The notes below the pieces were generated by a model that did not search any database, was not told where the DNA came from, and worked only from the letters and a program-made list of their open reading frames with translations. This document shows, in pieces, positions 56,088 through 64,000 of a stretch of 64,000 bases of DNA (its first letter is position 1; the number at the start of each line of letters is the position of its first letter). Position numbers and translations under genes: made by a program. Source of the DNA: Hyphomicrobiaceae bacterium (GTDB lineage: Bacteria; Pseudomonadota; Alphaproteobacteria; Rhizobiales; Devosiaceae); assembly GCA_020638095.1 (NCBI GenBank), contig JACKJF010000003.1, forward strand, positions 434,001 through 498,000, written 5' to 3'.

Positions 56088-57338
56088 ATGCCCGCACCCG
56101 GTGAAAACCTCAGGATCAACGCCGACCGTCTCTGGGACTCGATCATGGACATGGCCAAGATCGGGCCTGGCGTCGCCGGCGGCAACAACCGCCAGACCCT
56201 GACCGATGCCGACAGCGAAGGCCGGCACCTGTTCAAGACATGGTGCGAGGCGGCCGGCATGACGGTCGCCGTCGACAAGATGGGAACCATGTTCGCCACC
56301 CGCCCCGGCACCGATCCGGAGGCGCTGCCTGTCTATATGGGCTCGCATCTCGACACCCAGCCCACCGGCGGCAAATATGACGGCGTTCTTGGTGTGCTTG
56401 GCGCGCTTGAGGCCGTCCGCACCATGAACGATCTCGGCATCAGGACCAAGCATCCGATCGTTGTGGTCAACTGGACCAATGAAGAGGGCACCCGCTTTGC
56501 CCCCGCCATGCTCGCCTCGGGCGTTTTTGCCGGCAAGCATACGCTTGAATGGGCCTATGACCGGGTCGATGCCAAGGGTCTCAAATTCGGCGACGAACTC
56601 AAGCGCATCGGTTGGGTCGGCGACGAGGAAGTCGGCGCCCGCAAGATGCATGCGCTCTTTGAATTGCATATCGAGCAGGGCCCCATTCTCGAAGCCGAAG
56701 GCAAGGATATCGGCGTCGTCACGCATGGCCAGGGCCTGAGGTGGATCGAGTGCACCGTCACCGGCAAGGAAAGCCATACCGGCTCAACCCCAATGCCGAT
56801 GCGCAAGAATGCCGGGCGCGGCCTCGCGCGCGTCACCGAACTGGTGCACGAGATCGCCATGAAGCATCAGCCCAACGCGGTTGGCGCCATCGGCCATATC
56901 GACGTCTATCCCAATTCGCGCAACATCATTCCCGGCAAGGTCGTCTTCACCGTCGATTTCCGTTCGCATCTTCTGCCAGTCATCGACGCGATGCTGGCCG
57001 AGTTCGACGAAAAGGCGCCAAAACTCTGCGAGGAAATCGGCGTCTCGTTCGAGTCCAAGATCGTCGGCCAGTTCAACCCGCCAGCCTTCAACGAGGATTG
57101 CGTCAAGGCCGTGCGCGATGCGGCTGACCGCCTGGGCTATTCGCATCGCGACATCGTCTCGGGGGCCGGGCACGATGCCTGCTGGGTCAACGATGTCGCC
57201 CCGACTTCCATGATCATGTGTCCCTGCGTCGATGGCCTGAGCCACAACGAGGCCGAGGACATTTCCAAGGACTGGGCCAGGGCCGGCACGGATGTGCTGC
57301 TCCATGCCGTCCTCGAAACGGCGGAGGTCGTGGGGTGA
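56088..57338 (+). CDS. M20-family amidohydrolase, probable N-carbamoyl-beta-alanine amidohydrolase
   Basis: Zinc-dependent hydrolase of the hydantoinase/carbamoylase type. Metal-binding motifs: YMGSHLDTQPTGGKYDGVLG (His, Asp), VVNWTNEEGTRFAPAMLASG (Glu), ELHIEQGPILE (His), and MSHAGHD-like SGAGHDACWVN (His). Beside dihydropyrimidinase, the likely substrate is N-carbamoyl-beta-alanine, releasing beta-alanine, ammonia and CO2. AAGGAG lies 8 nt before the ATG. Its stop overlaps the next gene by 4 bases. Confidence 0.9.
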   Translation: MPAPGENLRINADRLWDSIMDMAKIGPGVAGGNNRQTLTDADSEGRHLFKTWCEAAGMTVAVDKMGTMFATRPGTDPEALPVYMGSHLDTQPTGGKYDGVLGVLGALEAVRTMNDLGIRTKHPIVVVNWTNEEGTRFAPAMLASGVFAGKHTLEWAYDRVDAKGLKFGDELKRIGWVGDEEVGARKMHALFELHIEQGPILEAEGKDIGVVTHGQGLRWIECTVTGKESHTGSTPMPMRKNAGRGLARVTELVHEIAMKHQPNAVGAIGHIDVYPNSRNIIPGKVVFTVDFRSHLLPVIDAMLAEFDEKAPKLCEEIGVSFESKIVGQFNPPAFNEDCVKAVRDAADRLGYSHRDIVSGAGHDACWVNDVAPTSMIMCPCVDGLSHNEAEDISKDWARAGTDVLLHAVLETAEVVG

Positions 57339-58075
57339 GGAACGGCGCGGCGCTTGCAGTCCTGGCGGTCACCGCACTTCTCGGTGCGTCGCCGGCAAGT
57401 GCCGACGATAGGAATATTGCCTGCAATGCCGCGCAGGAATTGGTGCATGTGAGCGCCGACAGCCTCATCGCCATCCGGAATGCCGAGAACGGCACGCTCG
57501 GGAACCACTCAACCTACGTTGCTGACGCCGCTGAATATGCGTTCGACCGGCTGTCGAAGGACGGTTGGCCCGACCATGTCCTGCGCTCCGTCAAGTCGCT
57601 CGAAGATGCGGGCCGGTCGGGGTTCGACCTCGAGAGTGGCGACCTGATCTACGAAGAGACCATGGCGTTGGTCTTCGAGGGCTATTCGCGCTGCCCGGAC
57701 ACCGATTTCGATTTCCTCGCCGATCCCGCGGCGCCCGACCCCCGCCTTTGCGCGACCGTCGATGACCTTCTGTCCGAAATCGCGGACGACCGGCCGATCA
57801 TCGAAGGCGAACCGGGTGCCCGCCCGGTCTTTCTGTTGGCCGCTGCGGCCGATGATGCCGAGAGGGCATCGAATCTTCTTTTGGGCGGGCACTGGGACGA
57901 CGAGGCCGTGTCCAATGCCCAGGCGATCGCCGACACGTTGCGCGCGCTTGCCGCCGAGGGCGGAGCTGCAGGCAAGTTCGCGGAAATTGTGCAGCTCGCC
58001 CAACCGCTGGCCGACGCATTTTATGCAAGCTGCTCGCTTCGCGATCGCGATTGGGCCGGGACCTTCCCCCAATGA
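57335..58075 (+). CDS. Uncharacterised secreted protein
   Basis: A 246-residue protein starting at GTG 57335, inside the end of the amidohydrolase gene (GTGA overlap), with GGAGG 7 nt upstream. Signal peptide LAVLAVTALLGASPASA then DDRNIAC. Five cysteines in the mature part (IACN, SRCPD, PRLCAT, YASCSL and similar) suggest disulfides in the periplasm. No domain is recognised. Translational coupling to a pyrimidine enzyme suggests a role tied to that operon. Confidence 0.75.
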   Translation: MRNGAALAVLAVTALLGASPASADDRNIACNAAQELVHVSADSLIAIRNAENGTLGNHSTYVADAAEYAFDRLSKDGWPDHVLRSVKSLEDAGRSGFDLESGDLIYEETMALVFEGYSRCPDTDFDFLADPAAPDPRLCATVDDLLSEIADDRPIIEGEPGARPVFLLAAAADDAERASNLLLGGHWDDEAVSNAQAIADTLRALAAEGGAAGKFAEIVQLAQPLADAFYASCSLRDRDWAGTFPQ

Positions 58076-58242
58076 TGGCGCGCGCAACTGCAGCGAAGTA
58101 TTTCACCGCCGTTAGTGCATTAACCGTTGATTCATTGCTGCTTTGGCCAGCCGCCCCCCGGCGCGCTATTTTCGTGTCTTCCAACGTGCCGGCTCATTCA
58201 CGGCAGACGCTGGAACGCGACATAGGGGCTGGGGAGGCTTGA

Positions 58243-59250
58243 ATGGACGTCGAGGGACTTTTACAGAACGTCATCCGCTTTTCGAACTACATGACCGCGC
58301 GCCTGCTGGTCGCGGGCGTGTTCTTCTACGTCATGGCCGGGTTCGTCCATCTCGGCGATCCGACCGAGGGCATCCTGCCCAATCTCGACCTGCTGAAATC
58401 GATCATCGAGAACTACCAGTCGATCTTCGACATTCTCGGCGTTTCGGATTTCGCCCTGGTGCTGATCGTCTTCCTGTTCATCACCGCGATCCACATCACC
58501 TACATCGCCTTCGACCGGATCGGTTACTACATCCCGCCCGCCATCGTGCCCCTGCCGGGCTGGGACGCGATCGAAGACCTGACCCAGAGCGCCTTCGATA
58601 TCCTGCGTGAGGCCCGTGGCAAGCAGCACACCGACGCGGAAAACCAGCGCCTCTTCGAATTTCGCCGCAAGCTCGAAAATATCGACGAGCGCAACGAGGA
58701 AAAGCATCGCGAGGAATTGCAGAGTACCAACGCGGCCTTCCGCATTTCCAAGAGCATGATGGTCTTTGCACTCGTCGCCTGGCTCGTCGGCCTCATCGGC
58801 CGCGACTATCAGGGCGACATGTCGCTGCTTCTGGTCATCTTCCTCTTCGCCGCCGCGATTTTCGTCATCACGCTTATCGCCATCAACCGTGCCCACTACG
58901 AGCGCATCGACGATCTGAGGACCGACGTGACCCAGCAACTGCTCGGCTTCACCTCGATCTGGGCCCCGGCCTCCTATCAGGCCCGCATGGCCGCCGCCTG
59001 CGTGCCCTCGAAGAGCCTGAAGCCGACCAGCTTCAAGGTTCTGATGCCGGTCTACGGCACGTTCGACGCTTTCGCCCGCGACATGAAACGGATCGGCAGC
59101 ACCGCGCTAACCCCTGCCGCCGCCGCAGCGCCGGCACTGGCCGCGCCGGTCATGCAGGATCCTGCCCAGATGGCTGCTAGCGAACCGTTCGCTCCCCGCA
59201 AAAACCGCAAGAACCCGAAAAAGGGTTCACACAAGAAACAACGGAACTGA
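58243..59250 (+). CDS. Uncharacterised membrane protein with long charged linker
   Basis: A 335-residue protein with about four hydrophobic helices (LLVAGVFFYVMAGFV; ALVLIVFLFITAIHI; MMVFALVAWLVGLIG; LLLVIFLFAAAIFVITLIAI). The second and third helices are separated by a charged coiled-coil-like segment RRKLENIDERNEEKHREELQ. The C-terminal tail is Ala/Pro-rich and ends in a very basic stretch RKNRKNPKKGSHKKQRN. GGGAGG precedes the ATG. No family recognised. Embedded between the amidohydrolase and dihydropyrimidinase genes. Confidence 0.75.
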   Translation: MDVEGLLQNVIRFSNYMTARLLVAGVFFYVMAGFVHLGDPTEGILPNLDLLKSIIENYQSIFDILGVSDFALVLIVFLFITAIHITYIAFDRIGYYIPPAIVPLPGWDAIEDLTQSAFDILREARGKQHTDAENQRLFEFRRKLENIDERNEEKHREELQSTNAAFRISKSMMVFALVAWLVGLIGRDYQGDMSLLLVIFLFAAAIFVITLIAINRAHYERIDDLRTDVTQQLLGFTSIWAPASYQARMAAACVPSKSLKPTSFKVLMPVYGTFDAFARDMKRIGSTALTPAAAAAPALAAPVMQDPAQMAASEPFAPRKNRKNPKKGSHKKQRN

Positions 59251-59262
59251 AAGAGGCCCGAT

Positions 59263-60720
59263 ATGTCCAGCAAAGTCATCAAGAACGGCACAATCGTTAC
59301 CGCCGACCTGACCTACAGGTCCGACGTCAGGATCGAGAACGGCGTCATCACCGAGATCGGCCCGAACCTTTCCGGCGACGAAACGCTCGACGCGACGGGC
59401 TGCTACGTCATGCCCGGCGGCATCGACCCGCACGTCCACCTCGAAATGCCGTTCATGGGCACCTATTCGACCGACGATTTCGAATCGGGCACCCGCGCCG
59501 CCCTTTCCGGCGGCACCACCATGGTCGTCGATTTCTGCCTGCCCAATCCCAACCAGTCGCTACTCGAAGCCCTGCAGATGTGGGACAACAAGTCGACCCG
59601 CGCCCATTGCGACTATTCCTTCCACATGTCCGTCACCTGGTGGGGCGAGCAGGTCTTCAACGAGATGGAGACGGTGGTCAAGGAAAAGGGCATCAACACG
59701 TTTAAGCACTTCATGGCCTACAAGGGCGCGCTGATGGTGCAGGACGACGAGATGTTCGCCTCGTTCCGCCGCATCGCCGAACTCGGAGCCCTGCCGCTGG
59801 TCCATGCCGAAAACGGCGACGTGGTGGCCGACATGACCGCAAGGCTTCTGGCCGATGGCAATAACGGTCCCGAGGCGCATGCCTATTCGCGGCCGCCAGA
59901 GGTCGAAGGCGAGGCGACCAACCGCGCCATCATGATCGCCGACATGGCTGGGGTGCCTCTCTATGTCGTCCACACCTCGTCTGAAGAGGCGCACGAAGCC
60001 ATCCGCCGCGCCCGCATGCAGGGCAAGCGTGTCTATGGTGAACCGCTGATCCAGCACCTGACCCTTGACGACAGCGAATATGCCAATCCCGACTGGGACC
60101 ACGCGGCGCGTCGGGTCATGTCGCCGCCCTTCCGCAACAAGAAGCATCAGGATTCGCTCTGGGCCGGGTTGCAGTCCGGTTCCCTGCAGGTGGTGGCGAC
60201 CGACCATTGCGCCTTTACCACCACCCAGAAGCGCGCCGGCATCGGCGACTTCTCCAAAATCCCCAACGGCACCGGCGGTCTCGAAGACCGCATGCCGATG
60301 CTCTGGACCTACGGCGTCAATACCGGCCGGCTGACCATGAATGAATTCGTCGCCGTCACCTCGACCAACATCGCCAAGATTCTCAACGTCTACCCGAAAA
60401 AAGGTGCGGTGCTGGTCGGCGCCGATGCCGACCTTGTCGTCTGGGATCCGAACCGCGAAAAGACCATTTCCGCCAAATCCCAGCAGTCGGCGATTGACTA
60501 TAACGTCTTCGAGGGCAAGCATGTGAAGGGCCTGCCGCGCTTCACTCTGACCCGCGGCCGCGTGGCAGTCGAAGAAGCGGCCATCCATCCAAAGGAAGGA
60601 CACGGCGAATTCGTTCGCCGCGAGCCCTTCCAGGCGGTCAACAGGGCCCTCAGCCAGTGGAAGGAACTGACCGCCCCGCGCAAGGTCGAACGCACCGGCA
60701 TCCCGGCGACCGGAGTGTGA
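59263..60720 (+). CDS. Dihydropyrimidinase (hydantoinase)
   Basis: Zinc amidohydrolase opening dihydrouracil or dihydrothymine to N-carbamoyl-beta-amino acids. Binuclear-metal ligands are visible: GGIDPHVHLEMPFMG, the carbamylated Lys in FKHFMAYKGALM, VHAENGDV, YVVHTSSEEAH and VATDHCAF. Substrate region GTGGLEDRMPMLWTYGV. It is 485 residues, with AAGAGG upstream of ATG 59263. Placed with the amidohydrolase and aminotransferase, it completes reductive pyrimidine degradation from the dihydropyrimidine onward. Confidence 0.95.
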   Translation: MSSKVIKNGTIVTADLTYRSDVRIENGVITEIGPNLSGDETLDATGCYVMPGGIDPHVHLEMPFMGTYSTDDFESGTRAALSGGTTMVVDFCLPNPNQSLLEALQMWDNKSTRAHCDYSFHMSVTWWGEQVFNEMETVVKEKGINTFKHFMAYKGALMVQDDEMFASFRRIAELGALPLVHAENGDVVADMTARLLADGNNGPEAHAYSRPPEVEGEATNRAIMIADMAGVPLYVVHTSSEEAHEAIRRARMQGKRVYGEPLIQHLTLDDSEYANPDWDHAARRVMSPPFRNKKHQDSLWAGLQSGSLQVVATDHCAFTTTQKRAGIGDFSKIPNGTGGLEDRMPMLWTYGVNTGRLTMNEFVAVTSTNIAKILNVYPKKGAVLVGADADLVVWDPNREKTISAKSQQSAIDYNVFEGKHVKGLPRFTLTRGRVAVEEAAIHPKEGHGEFVRREPFQAVNRALSQWKELTAPRKVERTGIPATGV

Positions 60721-60789
60721 TGCCGCGAAATGCAGCCCACCGTCTGTTTCCCCGGTTCAGGAATGCTGCCTGCAACCCGAGGGATTTGA

Positions 60790-61368
60790 GTGGGCGTGAC
60801 GTTCTGCATTCGTCAAATGACGGAACGGTGGCACCGGATGGAAGATAGAAAAGACGGCCAGTCCGGATTGTCGCAGCCTTTCTGGCACAGCGACCAATTT
60901 GCCATCCTTCCCTATCTTTTGGGCAGTGCTTCGGGCTTTGTCGGTGGCACAACGGGCCTCGCCGTCAGCGACGAATTTCGTCTGGGCCACGGCCTTTCCG
61001 TCGAAGATTTCGTCCAGTCCGTTGTCGCTTCGGCCATGCTTCTGGTTGGTCTTTTCGACTTTATCGGCCCGCGTTACGTGGCCGCATCAGTCCTTATGGT
61101 GCCGGCGACGATGGGTCTCATTCGTTTCGCCATGCGCCTGAATGGGGTCAATGCCGGGTTTGCCGCCATTTGCGGCATTCCCATCGCCTTCATCTTCATG
61201 GCCGTCACCATGCTCTGGCGCCTCGACGACAATGGCCCGGGTAGGCTCGAATTTGACCTAACTGTCTGGACCGCGATTATTGTGGGCGGCATGGTGGGTG
61301 GCTTGACATATTTCGCCTCAGGCAAGCTACTGGGACTATGGAAAAATCAACCGGAGCCGCGCCCGTGA
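60790..61368 (+). CDS. Uncharacterised membrane protein (four helices)
   Basis: About 192 residues from GTG 60790, chosen because GAGGGA lies 5 nt upstream; ATG 60817 or 60838 would shorten it. Four hydrophobic helices are seen around DFIGPRYVAASVLMVPATMG, GFAAICGIPIAFIFMAVTML and TAIIVGGMVGGLTYFAS. No known family. Its 3' end overlaps the ABC ATPase gene by 31 bases, so it is probably co-translated with the importer. Confidence 0.7.
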   Translation: MGVTFCIRQMTERWHRMEDRKDGQSGLSQPFWHSDQFAILPYLLGSASGFVGGTTGLAVSDEFRLGHGLSVEDFVQSVVASAMLLVGLFDFIGPRYVAASVLMVPATMGLIRFAMRLNGVNAGFAAICGIPIAFIFMAVTMLWRLDDNGPGRLEFDLTVWTAIIVGGMVGGLTYFASGKLLGLWKNQPEPRP

Positions 61369-62144
61369 GCCCTGTCGTTTCCGCAAAGGATCTGGGCCTG
61401 GTCTTTCAGACCAATGACGGGCCGGTCCATGCCCTTTCCGAAGTCAATCTCGATATCAATCAGGGCGATTTCGTTTCCTTCATCGGCCCTTCCGGCTGCG
61501 GCAAGACCACGTTCCTGCGCGTGATTGCCGATCTCGAACAACCGACCGAAGGCACGATTTCCGTCAACGGCATGACGCCGCACGAGGCGCGGCTCAGCCG
61601 TGCCTATGGCTATGTCTTTCAGGCGTCCGCCCTGCTGCCCTGGCGCCGGATCGACCAGAACGTCGCCCTGCCGCTCGAAATTACCGGCACGCCGCGGGCC
61701 CAGATCAACGAGCGGGTCAAACAGGTGCTCGACCTCGTCGATCTTTCAGGATTCGAAAAGAAACATCCCTGGCAATTGTCCGGCGGCATGCAGCAGCGCG
61801 TCTCGATCGCCCGGGCGCTGGCCTTCGAGGCGAGCCTCCTTCTGATGGACGAGCCATTCGGCGCGCTCGATGAAATCGTCCGCGACCACCTCAACGCGCA
61901 ACTGCTCGACCTCTGGAAGCGGACCGAAAAGACCATCTGCTTCGTCACCCACTCGATTCCCGAAGCGGTTTATCTGTCGACCCGCATTGTCGTCATGTCG
62001 CCGCGCCCGGGCCGGGTCATCGACGTCATCGAATCGACCCTTCCCCGCGACCGCCCGCTTGAAATTCGCGAAAGCGCCGCGTTTCTCACCATCGCCCACC
62101 GGGTCCGCGAGGGCCTGAGGGCCGGGCATTCCTATGAGGAGTGA
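61338..62144 (+). CDS. ABC importer ATP-binding protein (NitT/TauT type)
   Basis: Cytoplasmic ATPase of 268 residues. Walker A IGPSGCGKTTFL, Q-loop region YVFQASALLPWR, signature LSGGMQQRVSIARAL, Walker B LLLMDEPFGALDE and switch His in FVTHSIPEA are all present. Nitrate/sulfonate/pyrimidine-type family. The tail LEIRESAAFLTI is echoed in a small ORF 427 bp downstream of the stop (see that entry). It is followed by a permease in the same operon, so a pyrimidine-like solute is the probable cargo. Confidence 0.92.
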   Translation: MEKSTGAAPVSPVVSAKDLGLVFQTNDGPVHALSEVNLDINQGDFVSFIGPSGCGKTTFLRVIADLEQPTEGTISVNGMTPHEARLSRAYGYVFQASALLPWRRIDQNVALPLEITGTPRAQINERVKQVLDLVDLSGFEKKHPWQLSGGMQQRVSIARALAFEASLLLMDEPFGALDEIVRDHLNAQLLDLWKRTEKTICFVTHSIPEAVYLSTRIVVMSPRPGRVIDVIESTLPRDRPLEIRESAAFLTIAHRVREGLRAGHSYEE

Positions 62145-62148
62145 GGAG

Positions 62149-62682
62149 ATGGACGGGTTTTTTGGTCGCGCCGTTGGCTTTTTCAGGCTGATTGGATTGG
62201 TGCTGGCGTTTTGGGTTTTTGCGTTGGCAGCAAATGGCCAGGAACCGCAACCCATGGACGTGCAAAGCGACGGCACCTTCACCGCCTACGCCTATCTGAC
62301 CGACAATTTTGACTGGCTTCAGGGATATGACGGGACGGCGCTGCCCGCCATAACGCCGAAAGGGGAGTTTGCTCCGGGAGAGCGCGGTGCGGTGGCACTT
62401 GTCTTCAGCCACCCGGCGCCCAATGGCGGGCTCGTGCGGATCAGCTGCCAGCTGACGGCGACAAAGCCGGACGGAACAGTTCAGAAATTCGATCCCGACT
62501 TTTGTCACTACGGACCCGTCGGCCCGGCCGACATCTTCTATCCCTCGCAGACGACATTCTATTTTGCCGCGGGGGAAGACGAGCCACCCGGTCTGGCGCG
62601 CTTCGACATCGCCGTTCGAGACCTGCATTCGGATCGCATGGTGACCCTCTCGGTGAGCTACAAAACGGGCGGTGTCCAATGA
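62149..62682 (+). CDS. Uncharacterised secreted protein
   Basis: A 177-residue protein with an N-terminal hydrophobic helix (FFRLIGLVLAFWVFALAANG) and a mature beta-rich sequence with two cysteines (VRISCQLTA, PDFCHYG) that could form a disulfide. It starts at ATG 62149, with GAGGAG 7 nt upstream, 4 bp after the ATPase stop, and its stop overlaps the next small frame. It is not a periplasmic binding protein by size or motif. Role unknown. Confidence 0.7.
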   Translation: MDGFFGRAVGFFRLIGLVLAFWVFALAANGQEPQPMDVQSDGTFTAYAYLTDNFDWLQGYDGTALPAITPKGEFAPGERGAVALVFSHPAPNGGLVRISCQLTATKPDGTVQKFDPDFCHYGPVGPADIFYPSQTTFYFAAGEDEPPGLARFDIAVRDLHSDRMVTLSVSYKTGGVQ

Positions 62683-62825
62683 CTCTCGACGGGCAAAGCA
62701 TGCGCGAACGGTGGCTCGAAATGCATGAAAGTGCCGCCCTCCTCACCATCGGTGGCCCTGTCCCGGCCGAAGCAAAGCAGAGCGCCGGGATTTCGAAACG
62801 CTGGCATTCGGGCGCGTCGGAATGA
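62679..62825 (+). CDS. Small 48-codon ORF coupled into the ABC operon
   Basis: A 48-residue frame beginning MTLDGQSMRERWLEMHESA and ending RWHSGASE. Its ATG overlaps the upstream stop by 4 bases and its stop overlaps the ATG of the permease by 4 bases. Residues 13-24 (LEMHESAALLTI) match 9 of 12 residues of the ATPase tail (LEIRESAAFLTI, residues about 241-252). No Shine-Dalgarno is obvious other than via coupling. It may be a real microprotein or the remnant of a partial duplication. Confidence 0.5.
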   Translation: MTLDGQSMRERWLEMHESAALLTIGGPVPAEAKQSAGISKRWHSGASE

Positions 62826-63703
62826 CCGCCTGGTGGCGCACCAACAAGCTGATCCCGATCCTGACCGTTGTCGCGGCGATCCTGCTTTTCTGGTACGCCA
62901 TGGCCGTGGTGATGAATTCGCCCTGGCAGATCCGCCTCAACGAGCGCGCCGGCGCCGAGGTCGGGTTCACCGAGTTCGTTCTTCAGACCTATGACCAGGC
63001 CAAGCCGGTTCTACCGGTCCCCCATCAGATTTTGGCCGTCATCTGGGACGCGACGGTCAACACCGATATCAACTCGCCCCGGTCGCTGGCCTATCATGCC
63101 CTCGTCACCCTTTCGGCGACGCTCTGGGGCTTTGCCTTCGGCACCGTGCTTGGCATCCTGCTGGCCGTCGCGATCATTCACAACGACGCCTCGGACCGCT
63201 CGCTGATGCCCTGGATCATCGCGAGCCAGACCGTGCCCATTCTCGCCATCGCGCCGATGATCGTCGTCGGCCTTGCCGCCTTCTCCATCACCGGCCTTGT
63301 GCCCAAGGCGATCATTTCCATGTATCTCAGCTTCTTTCCGGTGGTGGTCGGCATGGTCAAGGGCCTCCGCGCGCCCGACCGGCTCGAACTCGATCTGATG
63401 CGCACCTACAATGCCAGCGCCTTTCAGGTTTTCACGAAACTGCGCTGGCCCTCCGCCATGCCCTTTCTCTTCGCCTCGATGCGCGTTGGCATCGCCATAT
63501 CGCTGATTGGCGCGGTGGTCGGCGAACTCTCCAACGCCGCCGGCGGCGGGCTTGGCGTGCGGCTCCTGACCGGTTCCTATAACGGCCAGACGATCCAGAT
63601 CTGGGCGGCGCTCCTTCTTGCCGCGGCGCTGGCGGCAACCCTTGTCGGGCTGGTCGGCGTTGTCGAACGGCTCGTCGCCCGGCAGATGGGAGCCCGGACA
63701 TGA
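62822..63703 (+). CDS. ABC importer permease (NitT/TauT type)
   Basis: Inner-membrane permease of 293 residues with an N-terminal helix (LIPILTVVAAILLFWYAMAVV), a periplasmic segment of about 60 residues and then five or more helices. The EAA-like loop appears in DLMRTYNASAFQVFTKLRWPSAMPFL. The family resembles pyrimidine/hydroxymethylpyrimidine-type ABC permeases. ATG 62822 overlaps the small ORF; ATGA overlap with the next gene. It pairs with the ATPase at 61338-62144. Confidence 0.88.
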   Translation: MTAWWRTNKLIPILTVVAAILLFWYAMAVVMNSPWQIRLNERAGAEVGFTEFVLQTYDQAKPVLPVPHQILAVIWDATVNTDINSPRSLAYHALVTLSATLWGFAFGTVLGILLAVAIIHNDASDRSLMPWIIASQTVPILAIAPMIVVGLAAFSITGLVPKAIISMYLSFFPVVVGMVKGLRAPDRLELDLMRTYNASAFQVFTKLRWPSAMPFLFASMRVGIAISLIGAVVGELSNAAGGGLGVRLLTGSYNGQTIQIWAALLLAAALAATLVGLVGVVERLVARQMGART

Positions 63704-64000
63704 CGCGCCTCACCGGCCTGCCAAGGCTCTTGCTGCTTGTTGTTGGCCTTGCCGCCGCGATCGGCTTTGTCCTTGCGCTCGGCGACGGCATGGATGCCGC
63801 GGGCTTTCTCGCCTACTTCGCCTTTACCCTCTTCTCCCTCGTCCGGCTGGCTCATCCGCTGACCTACTGGCTCGACGCGGCGCTTGCCGTTTTTGGTGCC
63901 GCATCGCTTCTGCTCGCGCTTCCGGTCAGCGAATTCGGCGCGCCCGCCTATTTCTGGCTGGCGCTGGTCTGCACTTGGCTGACCACCTGGCTTTTCGTCG
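63700..64000 (+). CDS. Membrane protein, 3' truncated by the window edge
   Basis: An open frame from ATG 63700, which overlaps the permease stop, continuing past base 64000 without a stop. The visible 100 residues start MTRLTGLPRLLLLVVGLAAA and contain three or four hydrophobic helices with acidic residues near GDGMDAAG. It is probably another small membrane protein of the importer operon, but the rest is outside the window. Confidence 0.7.
   Translation, partial: MTRLTGLPRLLLLVVGLAAAIGFVLALGDGMDAAGFLAYFAFTLFSLVRLAHPLTYWLDAALAVFGAASLLLALPVSEFGAPAYFWLALVCTWLTTWLFV

Noticed and set aside
58051..58242. 63-codon frame ending directly before the membrane protein start
   Set aside because: It begins inside the preceding secreted-protein gene, has no Shine-Dalgarno, and its sequence shows no conserved pattern; likely chance.

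Overview
The window is a 64 kb piece of a GC-rich alphaproteobacterial chromosome. Gene order (parB-parA-rsmG-mnmG-mnmE-rho-hemJ-hemE, then maf-aroE-coaE-dnaQ), a CenR-type response regulator paired with a cyclic-nucleotide-binding protein, CtrA-type boxes and clustered GANTC sites point to the Hyphomicrobiales, possibly Devosiaceae. The genus is inference. No tRNA, rRNA, insertion sequence, prophage or CRISPR array was seen. Coding density is high, and most of the long ORFs antisense to real genes are GC-driven shadows.

Layout. 1-2850: ffh (5' truncated), rpsP, rimM, trmD. 2978-5964 (minus strand): xthA, a cyclic-nucleotide-binding protein, cenR, a YggS-type PLP protein. 6118-10362 (plus): leuS, lptE, holA. 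10368-18945 (minus): parB, parA, rsmG, mnmG, mnmE, rho, hemJ, hemE. The 371 bp gap 18946-19316 is the best candidate replication origin: it sits between divergent hemE and maf and carries a perfect TTAA-N7-TTAA CtrA box and DnaA boxes. ParB-binding (parS-like) 16-mers lie at 7.1, 12.6 and 14.7 kb. 19317-22872 (plus): maf, aroE, coaE, dnaQ, a zinc hydrolase. 22845-23638 (minus): arsR-GNAT pair. 24008-26633: rpsO, pnp. 27245-28919: a TetR-GST-GFA detoxification operon. 29221-37466: a mixed housekeeping block (hydroxyacid dehydrogenase, moeB-like, dut, ubiB, ubiE, mutM, rpsT). 38249-44788: dnaA, an ABC-F ATPase, dnaN, recF. 44802-47048: an MMPL/RND exporter. 47181-50517: two tandem secreted beta-barrel paralogues, the distal one with a perfect CtrA box in its promoter.

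52338-64000 (continuing beyond the window) is a catabolic island. A RutR-like TetR regulator is transcribed away from beta-alanine:pyruvate aminotransferase, methylmalonate/malonate-semialdehyde dehydrogenase, an N-carbamoyl-beta-alanine amidohydrolase, dihydropyrimidinase and an ABC importer. A near-perfect RutR-type operator lies in the divergent promoter. Together these enzymes take dihydropyrimidines through N-carbamoyl-beta-alanine, beta-alanine and malonic semialdehyde to acetyl-CoA. The operon also holds five uncharacterised secreted or membrane proteins and a 48-codon ORF whose sequence echoes the tail of the importer's ATPase. This is the most promising undescribed material in the window.

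Small features not obvious from gene calling: a 35-residue Lys/Ala/Pro protein at 41831-41938, a possible leader peptide before dnaA, a three-way-junction inverted repeat after dnaA, and nested palindromic operators for the ArsR and TetR regulators.
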